DNA of 64,000 nt, taken from Plasmopara viticola (taxonomy: Eukaryota; Oomycota; Peronosporomycetes; Peronosporales; Peronosporaceae). The notes under the pieces are model-generated. The model saw only the letters and a program-made list of their open reading frames with translations, made no database searches and was not told the origin of the DNA. Shown piece by piece: positions 11,387 to 22,494 of the stretch. The position numbers were made by a program, and so were the translations under genes. The DNA lies in the NCBI GenBank assembly GCA_001695595.3, contig MBPM02000003.1:1860001-1924000 (forward strand). The letters run 5' to 3'. How positions within the stretch are numbered: position 1 is the stretch's first letter; every line of letters starts with the position of its first letter.

Positions 11387-11680
11387 GTGTAATCTGCTTC
11401 AATTCACCGACCAATCCCTTCTTTTTTGTCCATCTTTTTCAGTCCAACACGTGGGCTACGCATATACCAAATAATGATATGATAGAAGCATATTTAATGG
11501 AAATAATCAATCTTCAATCTGAGTACGGAAATTGAATTCACAGCTGTTTGAGAAATGATATTTCAAAAAGTGAGAAGCCTAGGTTCGTGGTCATGTCTAA
11601 TATAAAAGCTCGTTTAAGGAACAGCTTATAGCCCACGTATGGGATCCAGTTAATTCGGCGTCAATGTAAAATTATTATTG

Positions 11681-11998
11681 TATTTGTATACGTTATCGCG
11701 TTGCCAAGTTATGCACGTGCTAGGCTCAGTCTGGCTAGTCCACGGCATAGAGTGGTGTCCGCATACGTCGAGTCTCGTTCGGCGGGCAGTGCAGCCAGCA
11801 CCGAGGTTGTGAGGGTCTTCCATTATTTTGCGTTCTTCTGACTTGGTAAGAGCCCAGGTGGCGCCCTGGTGCTGGAGACCGTCGCGTCGAGGGTGAGACT
11901 CGTTAGAGACCTGCAGATGCCCGAGAGCACCTGCCCGAAGCGCGCGAGCATTTAGCCCCCGCGCTTGGAAGGAGGGCGTCACCCCTATTTTTTCCGAA
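11681..11998 (-). mobile_element. Mini-LINE C, right arm near centre
   Basis: Near full-length minus-strand copy with the 5' end TTCGGAAAAAATAGGGGTGACGCC on the minus strand reduced to its recognisable GGGGTGACGCCC block. The tail is degenerate (GTATACAAATACAA on the minus strand). A/T-rich flanks AAATTATTATT and AATATTATTAT are consistent with a target duplication. The left arm has the empty site near 11,045-11,075. It therefore inserted after the arms formed, independently of copy B. Confidence 0.82.
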
Positions 11999-12453
11999 AA
12001 AATATTATTATAATTTTTTAATTATAAATCCGGATACTATTCTAGTATAGAGAAACATAGGTTTCTGATAAGCTTCCAAACGAGAAAGCCTTTTCCATGA
12101 GTATGTTACTATTTTCTCTACAGTATGGTAAAATCTGGTCAGGGAAGAATAATGGCGCCAAAAAAGGAACATACTGCATTGTACAAATATTGAATAGTTT
12201 CCACGCGACCATTATGTCGCGCTAGCTTGCAGTCAATGGTAGTGGGCGTAGTGACTCGTAAGTTTATGCTGCGAGTGGATACACCGTTTGCAGTTTCTCC
12301 GTTACTTTTCAATACGGGAGGTTGTAAATAATAATTAAGGACCCTTTTATCCTTGGATAGATCTTAAAAACCATATTGCTAAATACTGATCCAATGGCAA
12401 ATCATCTTCGACAATGCGAAAAAATAATGCAGCGCCGGTCGTTGTCGGCTTCA

Positions 12454-12470
12454 TCATTTCCCAAACTACA
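12454..12470 (+). promoter_or_regulatory. Oomycete Inr/FPR-like core promoter of right effector
   Basis: TCATTTCCCAAACTAC, 54-70 bp upstream of the ATG at 12,524. It is the same sequence and spacing as the left-arm effector promoter. Confidence 0.55.
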
Positions 12471-12523
12471 TTCCAGCACAACAATCACTGCCCTCGGGAT
12501 CGACTTATCACCCAAACTCGATT

Positions 12524-12853
12524 ATGCGTCTACGAAGTGCAGTTTTGGGAGCGAGTGTGGCGGCCGTCGTAATGACGACTAGCGACGGACTCAGCACTTT
12601 GCCCGGTTCTGCGCTGAAAGGAGGAGCCACTGAAACGAACACTGGCGAGATGTCAGAGCAGCGCTTTCTATCAGTCGACGAAAGCAAAGGTGTTCAAAAA
12701 AACAACGGCTTTGCAGACAGCGAAGAGCGTTTCTTAGGGTTCAAAAAGAAGAAGAAGAAATACTATTATTACGATAGTGACTCAAGCGATTATCACAAGA
12801 AGAAGAAAAAGCGCAGACATCGTTTCAAAAAACACTATTCCGTGAGCTATTAG
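12524..12853 (+). CDS. RXLR-like secreted effector with Lys/Tyr-rich C-terminus, right-arm copy
   Basis: This 109-residue protein has the same layout as the left copy: signal peptide, QRFL, EER, then a polylysine-YYYY-DSDSS-basic tail ending HYSVSY. The lysine run has six residues instead of eight, a 6-bp change in an AAG microsatellite. Both copies are intact and under the same promoter, so both may be expressed. They are divergently oriented about 2.3 kb apart around the palindrome centre. The function of the tail is unknown. The absence of WY-fold sequence and the short length set it apart from typical RXLR effectors. Confidence 0.82.
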   Translation: MRLRSAVLGASVAAVVMTTSDGLSTLPGSALKGGATETNTGEMSEQRFLSVDESKGVQKNNGFADSEERFLGFKKKKKKYYYYDSDSSDYHKKKKKRRHRFKKHYSVSY

Positions 12854-13016
12854 TTTGCAGTTTAACGAAGCTTTTGCATGTTGCATTGCAAATTTTTATC
12901 AATATGAGACCTTTTATGCTTTCTTAAAGTGTGTCTTCATCTACCAAGTTGAATTGAAACTAATAATACAACCGACATTTGTGCTCCGAAATATTTCTAT
13001 AATTTTTCAATTTACA

Positions 13017-13130
13017 AAGTGCAGTGGTGCTTATGTTGCTCAGAAATTGTACATGCACAAGAAAAAATCAAATTGAAAGTGCAGTGGTGCTTATGTTGCT
13101 CAGAAATTGTACATGCACAAGAAAAAATCA
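13017..13130. repeat. Flipped and tandemly duplicated ~60-bp module, right arm
   Basis: Two head-to-tail units of 60 bp (13,017-13,076 and 13,077-13,130), each starting AAGTGCAGTGGTGCTTATG. The left arm has one unit (9,665-9,726) in the same plus-strand orientation, which is opposite to what the surrounding palindrome predicts. Confidence 0.9.
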
Positions 13131-13243
13131 GAGGGACTTCAATGCAGTTAATATTTTAATGGCAAGTAAATGTTTTTGAGCGGAAAATTAATTAAATTGA
13201 TTGACAAAAAATATCTCTTCAACAATTCATCTTTACTGTATAT

Positions 13244-13255
13244 ACGAGGAGACCT
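13244..13255. other. Target-site duplication, 5' side of LINE
   Basis: ACGAGGAGACCT, repeated exactly at 16,419-16,430. The left arm shows the single uninterrupted site at about 9,597-9,610 (reverse complement AGGTCTCCTCGT), which proves the insertion boundaries. Confidence 0.95.
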
Positions 13256-16200
13256 TTTCGGAAAAGGTTGGGGGACGCCCTCCTTCCAAGCGCGGGGGCT
13301 AAATGCTCGCGCGCTTCGGGCAGGTGCTCTCGGGCATTTGCAGGTCTCTAACGAGTCTCACCCTCGACGCGACGGTCTCCAGCACCAGGCCAAACCCCCT
13401 TCCACGTCCTAACCGCGCCAACCGCATCCGGATTGGCTCGTTTAATGTGAATTCTCTAGGTTCGAAGCGCAAGAAGCACGGTACACTCCCCGAAGATCTC
13501 CGGCGCTACCGCGTCGATATCCTTGGCCTCCAAGAAACCAAGATCTACGATAGAGGTGAGCACCTCATTGATGACTTCCTTCTTCTAACCCTGCAAGCAA
13601 AAACCGAGTTACACGGCATCGGATTCGCAATTTCTCCGCGACTCCGACCATTCCTCCAACGCTACTGGTCTCACTCCGACCGTATCGGTATCTTAAAACT
13701 GCGACTACCCCACATCGGCACCGTCAACATCGTGAATGCGTACTCACCGCACAGCGGCTACCCCTTAGAAGCCGTCGACAAATACTTTGCTGACCTCTGC
13801 ACCGCGCTCACCTCCCTCCCGTGCCGCGATCTAACCTTCCTTACAGGCGACTTCCTTGGGAACCACGGCCGCGGTTATCGCAACCGCAACGGTAATGTCC
13901 TCGCCTCCTTTTGTCAAATTCACAACCTCTTTGTGACAAACACAGATTTCCCGAAGCGAGCAAAGAACATCACGACGTGGACCCAGCGCAGATCGGACCA
14001 CTTTATCTACAACCAGATTGACTACATCCTCTGCTCGCAGAACTGCCGTCGCCTGTGCGTGGATGCGCAGTCTTGGGGCGGCACTCTCACTTCATCAGAC
14101 CACAAGCTCGTCACCGCGGACTTCACTCTAGAAGGCGCCGTTCAGATCCGGTTCCGACCGCGCTCAGAGCTCCCTCGACGACTGCACCTCGCCCGCGACG
14201 CCCTAGTCAATGACGAAGACGCCCGCGACGCCTACGTACGAGCGCTGATCGCTGCCTCAACTGAACACCCGATCCCAGTCACCGACCCGATCCAGCAACG
14301 GTGGTACGCAACTCTACAGACGACAAAAACGGCCGCCGAACTAGCTGTTGGCTTCTCCCCTCAACGCAGCACCCGCAGATACATCGACGCCACGCTCACA
14401 GCACTGTCCGAACAGCAACGTCAACTCCGACTCCGTGTCCAAAACGACCACGCTGCGAACATTGCAGAACTTCGCCGCGAACGTAACGCCGTACTCCGCC
14501 AAATCCACCAACGCTGCCGCGAACTCGCCTTCCAAGCTCTCGACGCCAAGATCAGCCGCATCGAAGAACTTCACGACTCCGTACGCATGTACTCAGCCGT
14601 ACGCGAGCTCTTCCCGCGACCACCAGGACAAGTCACCGTGCACGACAGCACAGGCAAATACATCCTACACCGACCAACCGCGAACAACCTCATCCGCAGC
14701 TACTTCAAAGGACAACTAACGGATCCAACCCACGCTCCAATCATCCCAAGCAGCGATGCGCGACCTCTGAGCTCCCCAATCACTGGTGACGAGCTCGCCC
14801 GCGCTTTCCGCCGACTCAGCAACGGACGTGCATCAGGACCCGACGATATTCCAGCAGAACTACTCAAGTACGGAGCCGACCAGATTGCCGGACCCCTCGC
14901 GGCTCTGATCAACGACAGTTTCGCACTTGGACAGCCACTCGAGCTCGGCGAAGGCACTCTTCTGTGTCTCCCAAAGCCGAACAAACCCCAAGGTGAATGC
15001 TCCAGTCTCCGACCGATCGTCCTACTCAACAGCATCCGCAAAGCCGTATCACTCGTCGTCCTCAACCGGATTCGATCCGACGTCGACAACTTCCTCTCGC
15101 CACACCAAAGCGGCTTCCGCGCTCATCGCAGCACGGCAGACGCCGTCTGGGCTCACAAATGGCTCACCGCACGAGCCACCGACCGCCGTGAAACAGTTTA
15201 TGTGTTAGGTATCGACTTATCCCGCGCATTCGACAGCATCGACAGATCCAAGCTCATCACTGTGCTCCAGACATTCCTCCAAGACGACGAAGTTCGACTC
15301 ATCCGACTCCTCCTGAGCCACACGACACTTTCACTCCGATCCAGCCACCAAGCTCTCGACCCGTTCGAAAGTAACGTAGGTACACCCCAAGGCGACTCAC
15401 TCTCACCCGTTCTGTTTACTATCTACCTCGAAGCAGCTCTTCGCGACCTCTCCGGTGCACTCGATGTGCCACACAACCTCCTGCACCAGATGATCGTCTA
15501 CGCCGACGACGCCGACGACGCCGACTTCATCTGCACTGATCCATCCGTCGTCCAGCTTATCCAGGACCAGGCCCCAGCGATTCTCAGTCGCTGGAGTCTA
15601 CACATGAACGAAGCCAAGACCGAAGTCACCAAAATCCGCCGCCACTGCAACCCGTCAGGCGCCACTCGACACGCCCGAGCCCGAGAAGAGACCTGGCGCC
15701 ACACTAAGAAGCTCGGAACACTCCTCGGCGATATTGAAGATCTATCCCGACGCAAGTCCCTGGCCACCCTCGCGCTCCACCGCCTCTGGTCCGTCTGGCT
15801 CCGCCCCACGCTCATCTCACCCAAGACCCGCATTCGATTGTACAACACATACGTTCTACCAATTCTGCTGTACAACTGCGCCACCTGGGCTCTTACCAAG
15901 TCAGAGCTCCACGGCCCACGAGAGTTTCCATCGCCGCCAGCTTCGCTACGCTCTTGGCTATCGCTACCCCCGACACATTTCGAATGCAAGACTCTACGAC
16001 CTCTGTGATGAGCGGCCGCTGAGACTACGACTGACACAAGCTCGCTCGCGCCTGTCTGGCCATGTACTTCGCCGCAATCCCGACATTCCAGCTAACCTCC
16101 AGATGCGTGCCTACTTCTTCTCTACCGCAGCAAAATGGCGCGGACGTCCCCGCACCACGCTCCCCTCAACACTCGACCACGACCTTGTTTCCTGTGGCTC

Positions 16201-16418
16201 CGGCTTTCGACTCCGGACAGCACAAGACCTCGAACTGCTTCGTACCCCTGCAAAAGACCGAAAGAATTGGAAGACCCTCACGACCTCGGTGTTGGATGCA
16301 CTGCCCGCCGAACGAGACTCGACGTATGCGGACACCCCTCTATGCCGTGGACTAGCCAGGCTAAGCCTAGCACGTGCATAACTTGGCAACGCGATAACGT
16401 AATACATTACATTACTTT
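13256..16418 (+). mobile_element. Non-LTR retrotransposon (LINE), young but disabled insertion
   Basis: A 3.16-kb element bounded by a perfect 12-bp target duplication (13,244-13,255 and 16,419-16,430). It has one long AP-endonuclease plus reverse transcriptase reading frame and ends in short A/T tail repeats (TAATACATTACATTACTT). Its GC-rich, C-rich codon usage stands out against the AT-rich surroundings and suggests a separate mutational history. It is the parent type of mini-LINEs A-D, which share its first ~125 bp and last ~150 bp. Its clade was not resolved. Confidence 0.93.
13303..16381 (+). pseudogene. LINE polyprotein: AP endonuclease and reverse transcriptase, frameshifted
   Basis: The frame opens at 13,303 and runs 901 codons to 16,008. 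The endonuclease covers residues ~42-280, with SFNVNSLGSKR, LGLQETKIYD, a GDFL box where GDFN is usual, and SSDHKLVTADF. The RT covers ~480-760, with GPDDIPAEL, LRPIVLLNSI, HQSGFRAHRST, GIDLSRAFDSI, GTPQGDSLSPVLF and YADD at 733-736. Two lesions are visible. A 9-bp tandem duplication gives YADDADDAD at the catalytic aspartates. A one-base shift near 15,907-15,911 moves the C-terminal part (HRRQLRYALGYRYPRHI..., to 16,381) into another frame. This copy is unlikely to be active. Confidence 0.9.
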
Positions 16419-16430
16419 ACGAGGAGACCT
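16419..16430. other. Target-site duplication, 3' side of LINE
   Basis: Second exact copy of ACGAGGAGACCT. It is followed by ATTCCTACAGTGTGG, which continues the arm sequence exactly as at 9,596 downward in the left arm. Confidence 0.95.
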
Positions 16431-17497
16431 ATTCCTACAGTGTGGTGCCCAATATTCCTATTCCGCACAAAGTAGTGCGTCCTAAAATCGCAAAAACAGA
16501 ATGGGATTTGGAGCGTAGCAATATTTATAGTCGTGGATAAATCTGGCAACTTCTTTTTCTCAATAATGTGTGAGTACTTAAATCGCGCAAAGTACGAGTA
16601 TGTGCGAAAAAGCATTTACAAAACGTACCTTATAATTAGTTGAAGTAAAAAAAAAGCGTGGATACTATGAGTAATGAACGGCGGAAAGACAAGTGATAAG
16701 TAAGTCTGTATTAAATGTGACGCTACAGCGGTGTACTCTTTGGTTTTTTGCAAGAGAGCAAATAAATCGCCTAGAGCATACCGTGTGGGCGTAGGTGGTG
16801 TATTTGGTCAAAGAGTGCAATGCTGGTAAAGCTTAAAGGGTTATATGGAAGGGACGAGAGTAAATTCAACATCCAAAAGCTGGATCATGAAGTCTACCAA
16901 AGTGCGTTGACTACGCCGCGCATTCACAATTTCGTAAGCGGCTTGATGCGAAGAAAAAGCTCTTTGAAAGTACAACCATATTTAAAGACATCAACCCCTG
17001 TATCGCACTAGCAAAGCTCGTGTACATCGAGACCGAACAATCAAAATAGATCGATCTGAACTTCTTCTCCATGCACGAGCAGATATTTGTAAGAAGTATG
17101 CATGCGATCGCTATGGTTTTGATGTAATAAAAAAATGTGAGTTTGGGCCTCGAGACTGATTAAAATCGTAAGGCTTATCGACTCTAAATATTTTGCAGGT
17201 ATCTAAGTTAGATCTGGGTTTGGCGGAGAAGAAATTAAAAATCAAGACTTGTATGAAGTACTTTTAAGCAGCCTATTTATATCATATTGTGCCTTCACCA
17301 GCGCTAAACTATATACCACTGTGCACATGAACGTGCAGATACCTGATTTTTTCATTAGCGTCACGCGGAAGTTCAGTTAAGCCCTCAATTTCAATGTCCA
17401 TGTCGACGGGTTGGTTGACAACGCAAGGCCGCATGAATCAGATCCTTAGAATTTTCACTACTACTATTAACAACAAGGACACTATGTTCGTCAATGT

Positions 17498-17739
17498 ATG
17501 ACAGAACCATTTATATATGAGAGGTTTTTGAGCATGTTGCGTCACGACAAAGACATTGAAGCCGACATCTTTGGAACCCGCATGAATCCGATGAGGCTGA
17601 GCGCTTTAAAGATTCTGGATTCGAGGCAATACGCTGGGCGTACAAAACGCTACGCAAATATGCGGACACAGTGTTTCGCACAGAGCTTACTAGCGAAAAA
17701 CCTCTAGTACGGGAAGGCACAAAGGCTGCTCAAGCCTGA
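17498..17739 (+). pseudogene. Frameshifted partner of the 80-residue ORF, right arm
   Basis: Begins like the left copy (TEPFIYERFLSMLRHDKDIE) but a single-base deletion at about 17,573 (TTTGGAACCC against TTTGTCAACCC) shifts the frame. The original C-terminal residues (SEKPLVREGTKAAQA) continue in the other frame to a stop at 17,737-17,739. Confidence 0.5.
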
Positions 17740-19873
17740 ATCCAAATTGTTTCCCGTCAAACAATGGTGCCAGAGTCCTAAACAGCGCAATTTAATTTAA
17801 GAGTGGACCAAAATGATTGTTTAAGCAGGCATTGTTCGAGGCACTAACGCTCTGTATCGAGAAGTCTTAGCTTGGTGTATTGTGCACGACTATCGTCAGC
17901 TAATTTTGGCGACAATCTTGCCGGCGATACCAATGCCACATAAGGAAGACACCTTTGACATCATGTCCAAAGTCATGGATTTTCGTGCCTAATAATTCAC
18001 TTTTGGACATGAATTTGAGGGGCTACTACCAGCTTGAATTGCGTGAATTGAATTTTTATTCCCCGCGTCTTTGACTACAGATGGCTTCATTAGACTTAGA
18101 GGGGGCTGGGTAAGTCTTTAAGATCTAGCAGGAAGTCTTTAAAGACATCCGCGTTTTCTATCAAAGGGTTCAATGGAGAAACTTTGGCTGACATTGACTG
18201 TTGCCTTTTTCAATTTACTAAGCTTTGCGCAAAACCTTCAGCGCAACTCCTTTTATGCGTAACATATGCACCAAATGCTTCGTCCTTGCCAACCAAACAA
18301 GGACCGCGCTCGCTCGCTGTCTCACCCAAGATTGCAGAGCTTAGCAAGCGTATGTACCAAAGTGTTCCGATTGTTGGCAATTACGCACTTTTAGATCGGT
18401 GCGCACAAAAGGCTGGCATTAGTGCAACAAAAAGGCTTGCCCCGAGACCGATGCTCGTACCGAAATAGAGCGATTTCAATTACATATGATTAGTCACACT
18501 GAGCATAACCTATTCAATAGCTAATAGCTGGCAGCAGCAATCGAATACCATCAATGTGAACAAAATGACTCCTTAGAAATTATACCCGTCACAAGCGATG
18601 TCTCTTAGAATTCATTTCTTTCGGAAGCATCATATCAGAAAGACACATGTTGCAGCGATGAGCCAACGATTATTCAGTTGATCATTCGCTGAATGCTGAA
18701 GACGCTGTATAATAACCTGTAAGAATATTGGCGATATCATCCAAAGCAGCACCTCCGCTTTTAATGTAGGTTGCCACCTAACTGAAGCAACAAGTCTGGT
18801 CAGGTACAATCGAGATGCATAGTAAGCCAACATTAACAATGGTAAAGCTCTTACTTATGACGCTAAAGAGTGCCTTTAAGTGGAATTTGTAGAAGAACCG
18901 AACGTGAAGCATAGGTGAAGCATCCCAATCAAATATATATGCGCTTGATACGACGACGAGTCACAGGAAGGTCGGTTCCACGCACACTAATATGTACTGG
19001 CGCCCGTGGCGTCCAGACGATTGTGCGAGTTTTTCGTGAGACTAACGAGCCGGTTGTATTTTCCCCTGCAAAACGACAAGGTAACGATTCCCGATTTAAA
19101 GATACCTCCGAAATGGCCATGACTTAAATGGCAATAACTCTTTTGACAAGCTGATTTACTTTAAAACCACAGAATCACGCGGTCTATCTTCCGAGACGTG
19201 CGCGATTTCATCAAAGCCACATTCTAACTAATAATGACTTTCTTGAGGGGCTTATTAGCGTTACGGCCACAAAATGGCAAAATCGATCTTCCTAAACATG
19301 CTCATTCTCGCTGAAGCCATAACTTAGTGTAGCAACTCACTCAATACGGCTCGGAGCATCAAAAGTAATTTCATCAGCCGCGACTTAGTCACGTATGCAT
19401 TTGCGATGCAAAGTGCCTGTCATGATCGGATTTTATGTCGAGATTGTCGCTACATAGCATGAACTGTCTTAAAAACGGCATGAATGTTCTTTCTATATGG
19501 CCATACTCACTTGCCTTTCCAATATTCTTACTTGCGTCTTTTCCATAGCAATCATGTATGTCGAAAGACTCAAAAATTCAGAGATCGTATGTATAAATGC
19601 CACTCTTTACATTTATTGACATGGATTTAAAAAGGGAACCGTTAAACTGCCGGTACCCTTTGATTTAAGCCAATGAGATTAAACCAAATTCACCAATGGG
19701 AGCAGTTTATCTGTTAATGAACACAGTGTTTTTTTAAGACCAATAAAAAGAAAAGGCAGTACCCATCCGGTGCCGGTTATCCCTGTTTTTAGCCAATGAA
19801 AGAAGGAGCAATTCCGTCAATGAGAGCAATATCTTTCTGTCAATGAAAGCAGCACTGAACAAGTTATCGAAAT

Positions 19874-20431
19874 GTGCCTTCCTTTACGTCGTCTTTCTGG
19901 GTGTTGCTACTGCTGTTCGTGAGTTGCGCTTGCGGAGAGGAATACTATCGTCACATGAACAATTGGGCGGTGATTGTAAGCAAGGCATCTGTAGTATGGC
20001 TCCATGCCTTGTATAACAATGTGCGTCATTTGCTGTCGGTCGACACGTCTCGCCTACGGAGTAATTACAGACACATTGCGAATGCGTTATCACACTACCA
20101 CTCAATCAAGCGTCTTGGGATCCCAGACAGCCAGACAAGACAATGTTGAAAGACAATTTGTCATACCTTGCTTATTGACAATGCGACGCTACTGTTGTAG
20201 ATCATCTTGATGCTGGTGGACAAAATGCCGTGCAATTCTCGCAATTGCTTTCCTGGACAAGTGTTTAACAGCCGAAGCCAAAACAAAATCTGTATGTGTG
20301 TATCCTGCATCACGTTAGCTTTGTATGCACCTGCTGATTCGATTTGGTGTCCAACGCAGCTATGGAAAACGCCGAGATCGATTATCGCGGCTTCGAGGCC
20401 TCAGTGGCCAACTTCATTACAGTCCTTACGG
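19874..20431 (+). pseudogene. Captured, decayed PIG-K/GPI8 5' fragment, right arm
   Basis: Same exons as the left-arm fragment: signal-like LLLLFVSCACGEEYY, then NNWAVIV, then NYRHIANALSHYHSIKRLGI, then MLVDKMPCNSRN, then DYRGFEASVANFITVLTG near 20,390-20,428. The acceptor of intron 1 reads CG at 20,037-20,038 where the left arm keeps AG, so this copy is more degraded. A donor-like GTGCGT follows the LTG codons, suggesting the captured piece ended at or within the next intron. The catalytic dyad region is absent. No ATG is in frame at the expected start. Confidence 0.72.
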
Positions 20432-20635
20432 GTGCGTCAAGTAGATATCTAGTGTAGCTTTTTCGTGCTGACCTAATCGAATGATCAGGACGAAGCCAGA
20501 TATAAACAGCAAACACAAAGCTCATAACCTTGGGCGCGCGCGTGCATGAGAACCGCCGACTTTGCCTCTTCCAGAGTGCTGTACGAGAGCTATCTAGGGG
20601 GTTGCATAGTGTTCATTGCGAGATGAAGAGTGCGA

Positions 20636-20690
20636 AAAGAGTGATATTGAGAAGAGTAATGTTGAAAAGAGTGAGATTGAGAAGAGATGA
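20636..20690. repeat. Minisatellite inside TIR element, right arm
   Basis: Reverse-complement partner of 5,351-5,402: three units of an AGAGTGATATTGAGAAG-like motif. Confidence 0.75.
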
Positions 20691-22476
20691 GTAGGAGTTA
20701 TTTCTTAAAAATCAAGGCAGTTGACAAAAAGGGGTACCGGATGGGTATTACTTTCGCTTTATTAGTTGAAAAAACACTGTGTTCATTAACAGAGATAGAC
20801 TGCTCCCATTGGTGGATTTAGTTTGACATCATTGGCTTAAATCAAAGGGTACCGGCAGTTTACCAAAAGGGTACCGGCAGTTTATTAAAAGGGTACCGGC
20901 AGTTTAACGGTTCTCTTTGAAATTATAGGGCAAAATTTTGCTGAACCGGTGCGCCAGGTTTTGACTCGAGTACAAACCTTTCATGCTGCCACTGGTATGC
21001 GATTAATTAAAGATAAGCCAGTTACCTTTCTATTTGTCCCTGGTTCTCTGAGGTTACTGGTTCCAACAATAAGCTTTGGAAGTTTCAGCTCTACGAAATT
21101 ACGGACATAGTTCTAATTTGGACATTAAGGGTGGACCTGCTGTCACATCTAGTCTTCAAACACACTGGCTTCTCGTTAACTTTCAAACACTGTGTGTTCC
21201 TGAGCAATGGCGAGAACGCACTTTTTGCAGTCGACATACACATGGTAAAAACTATGACTTTATCAGCTTTTTGGCCTTTTCTGAGTACATCGGCAACAGC
21301 TGATGATATTGCTATTCACGAAGTATTATCGAGCAGATTGTTTTCTGGGGATTAGTACTCGAGAGGGCTGGAAAGATGCTATCGCGGCTCGGAACTCTAA
21401 CATTATGATCAAACCTCAAAAATTTGCATGACTCACATAGACAATTTTAAATAATGCTTTTTTTCGTTTTGTCGTAAAGTTTCTTGCTTCTTCAGCCATT
21501 TAGGTGTTTCGAGACTTTCGACATTCTGCAGTGAGTAAAGTGCTCTTCAAATTATAGCACTTAAAGCAACGTCTTAATCGGCCCTTCTTTCAAACGGGTC
21601 GGTCTTTCACAGCCATGATATAAAAACTCTCCTCGCGCATTGACGTTCCTCAGCACAACCAAGACTTTCCAATCTCTCCATTACCCTTTAAGGGCATGAT
21701 CGACACGATACACATATGGACTGTCGATGGCCATGACTTATCAACGCCTCAATAGTTTGATCAAGAAACTTTTTCTAGCCCAAGATCTGCCTCCTCTTCC
21801 GCTGTATCAACTTTCAGCTCCTGACATTCAACTTCAGCAAACGACAAGTTCTTTACAATGCTTTACTGTATTCGGTATTCTTCAGCTTGCATGTGCACCA
21901 TTTACCATAATATTTATTGTGTACTTTGTCGGACTATAGAGACAGTTTGTTGTTTTTTCTTTGTCCTCAAAAGTTCCGTTTTAAACTTAAAGATCTAAAT
22001 TACTCAAATTTGTATCTTACGGTATTTCAAAAGTTGCGTGATTGATAGTTTTCATCTCGATGTAACCAACAATCAACTTCCCATGTCTAACATTTTGACT
22101 TTTTTTTTAGTAATTCTTGAGCTAAATGCACAGATCCAGTCCGTTCGGCTCGGTCAATCGTGACATTTGCCACATTCAGTCCGTCGTTCGGTAGTCACGC
22201 ATTCCTTTTGCTGTTATCATATAGCGTCGTGTCTGCTGTATACAGCTACGAATGCATACTAGTCTATGCTGATTCGTTGACGTCTAATTGCAGCTTGCAC
22301 TGACAACACTGTTGAGGTTTATAATTTAAATGCACATCAGCTTAGAATGTTGGACCGCTTCAGTCATTCATTGAAATATTAAGCTGCGTTGGCAATTTTG
22401 TACAAATTTTAAAGAGATTAAGAAAAACCAGCAGCCAATGCCATCCGAATTCTACCCTTATCCAATGCTGACATAG

Positions 22477-22494
22477 ACTCACTCACTCACTCAC
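22477..22494. repeat. GAGT/ACTC microsatellite, right arm
   Basis: Right-arm counterpart of the left-arm tract at 3,211-3,225, reading (ACTC)n on the plus strand. It is intermediate in length. Confidence 0.85.

Larger units (their letters stand above)
19634..20915. mobile_element. TIR element carrying a captured host gene fragment, right arm
   Basis: Reverse-complement partner of 5,146-6,447. TIRs lie at 19,634-19,810 and 20,715-20,915. The inner end of the second TIR has three tandem units of about 22 bp, each with AGGGTACCGGCAGTTTA (20,848-20,905), where the left-arm copy has two. The interior carries the same GPI8 fragment. Because both arms share it, the element was present before the first inverted duplication. 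Confidence 0.75.

Noticed and set aside
12855..13076. 73-codon frame right after the effector, shared by both arms (9,691-9,879)
   Set aside because: Starts at TTG, not ATG, directly behind the effector stop; conservation follows from the near-identity of the arms. It runs into the flipped module.
15498..16037. 179-codon minus-strand frame within the LINE
   Set aside because: Shadow of the GC-rich RT coding region; no motif.
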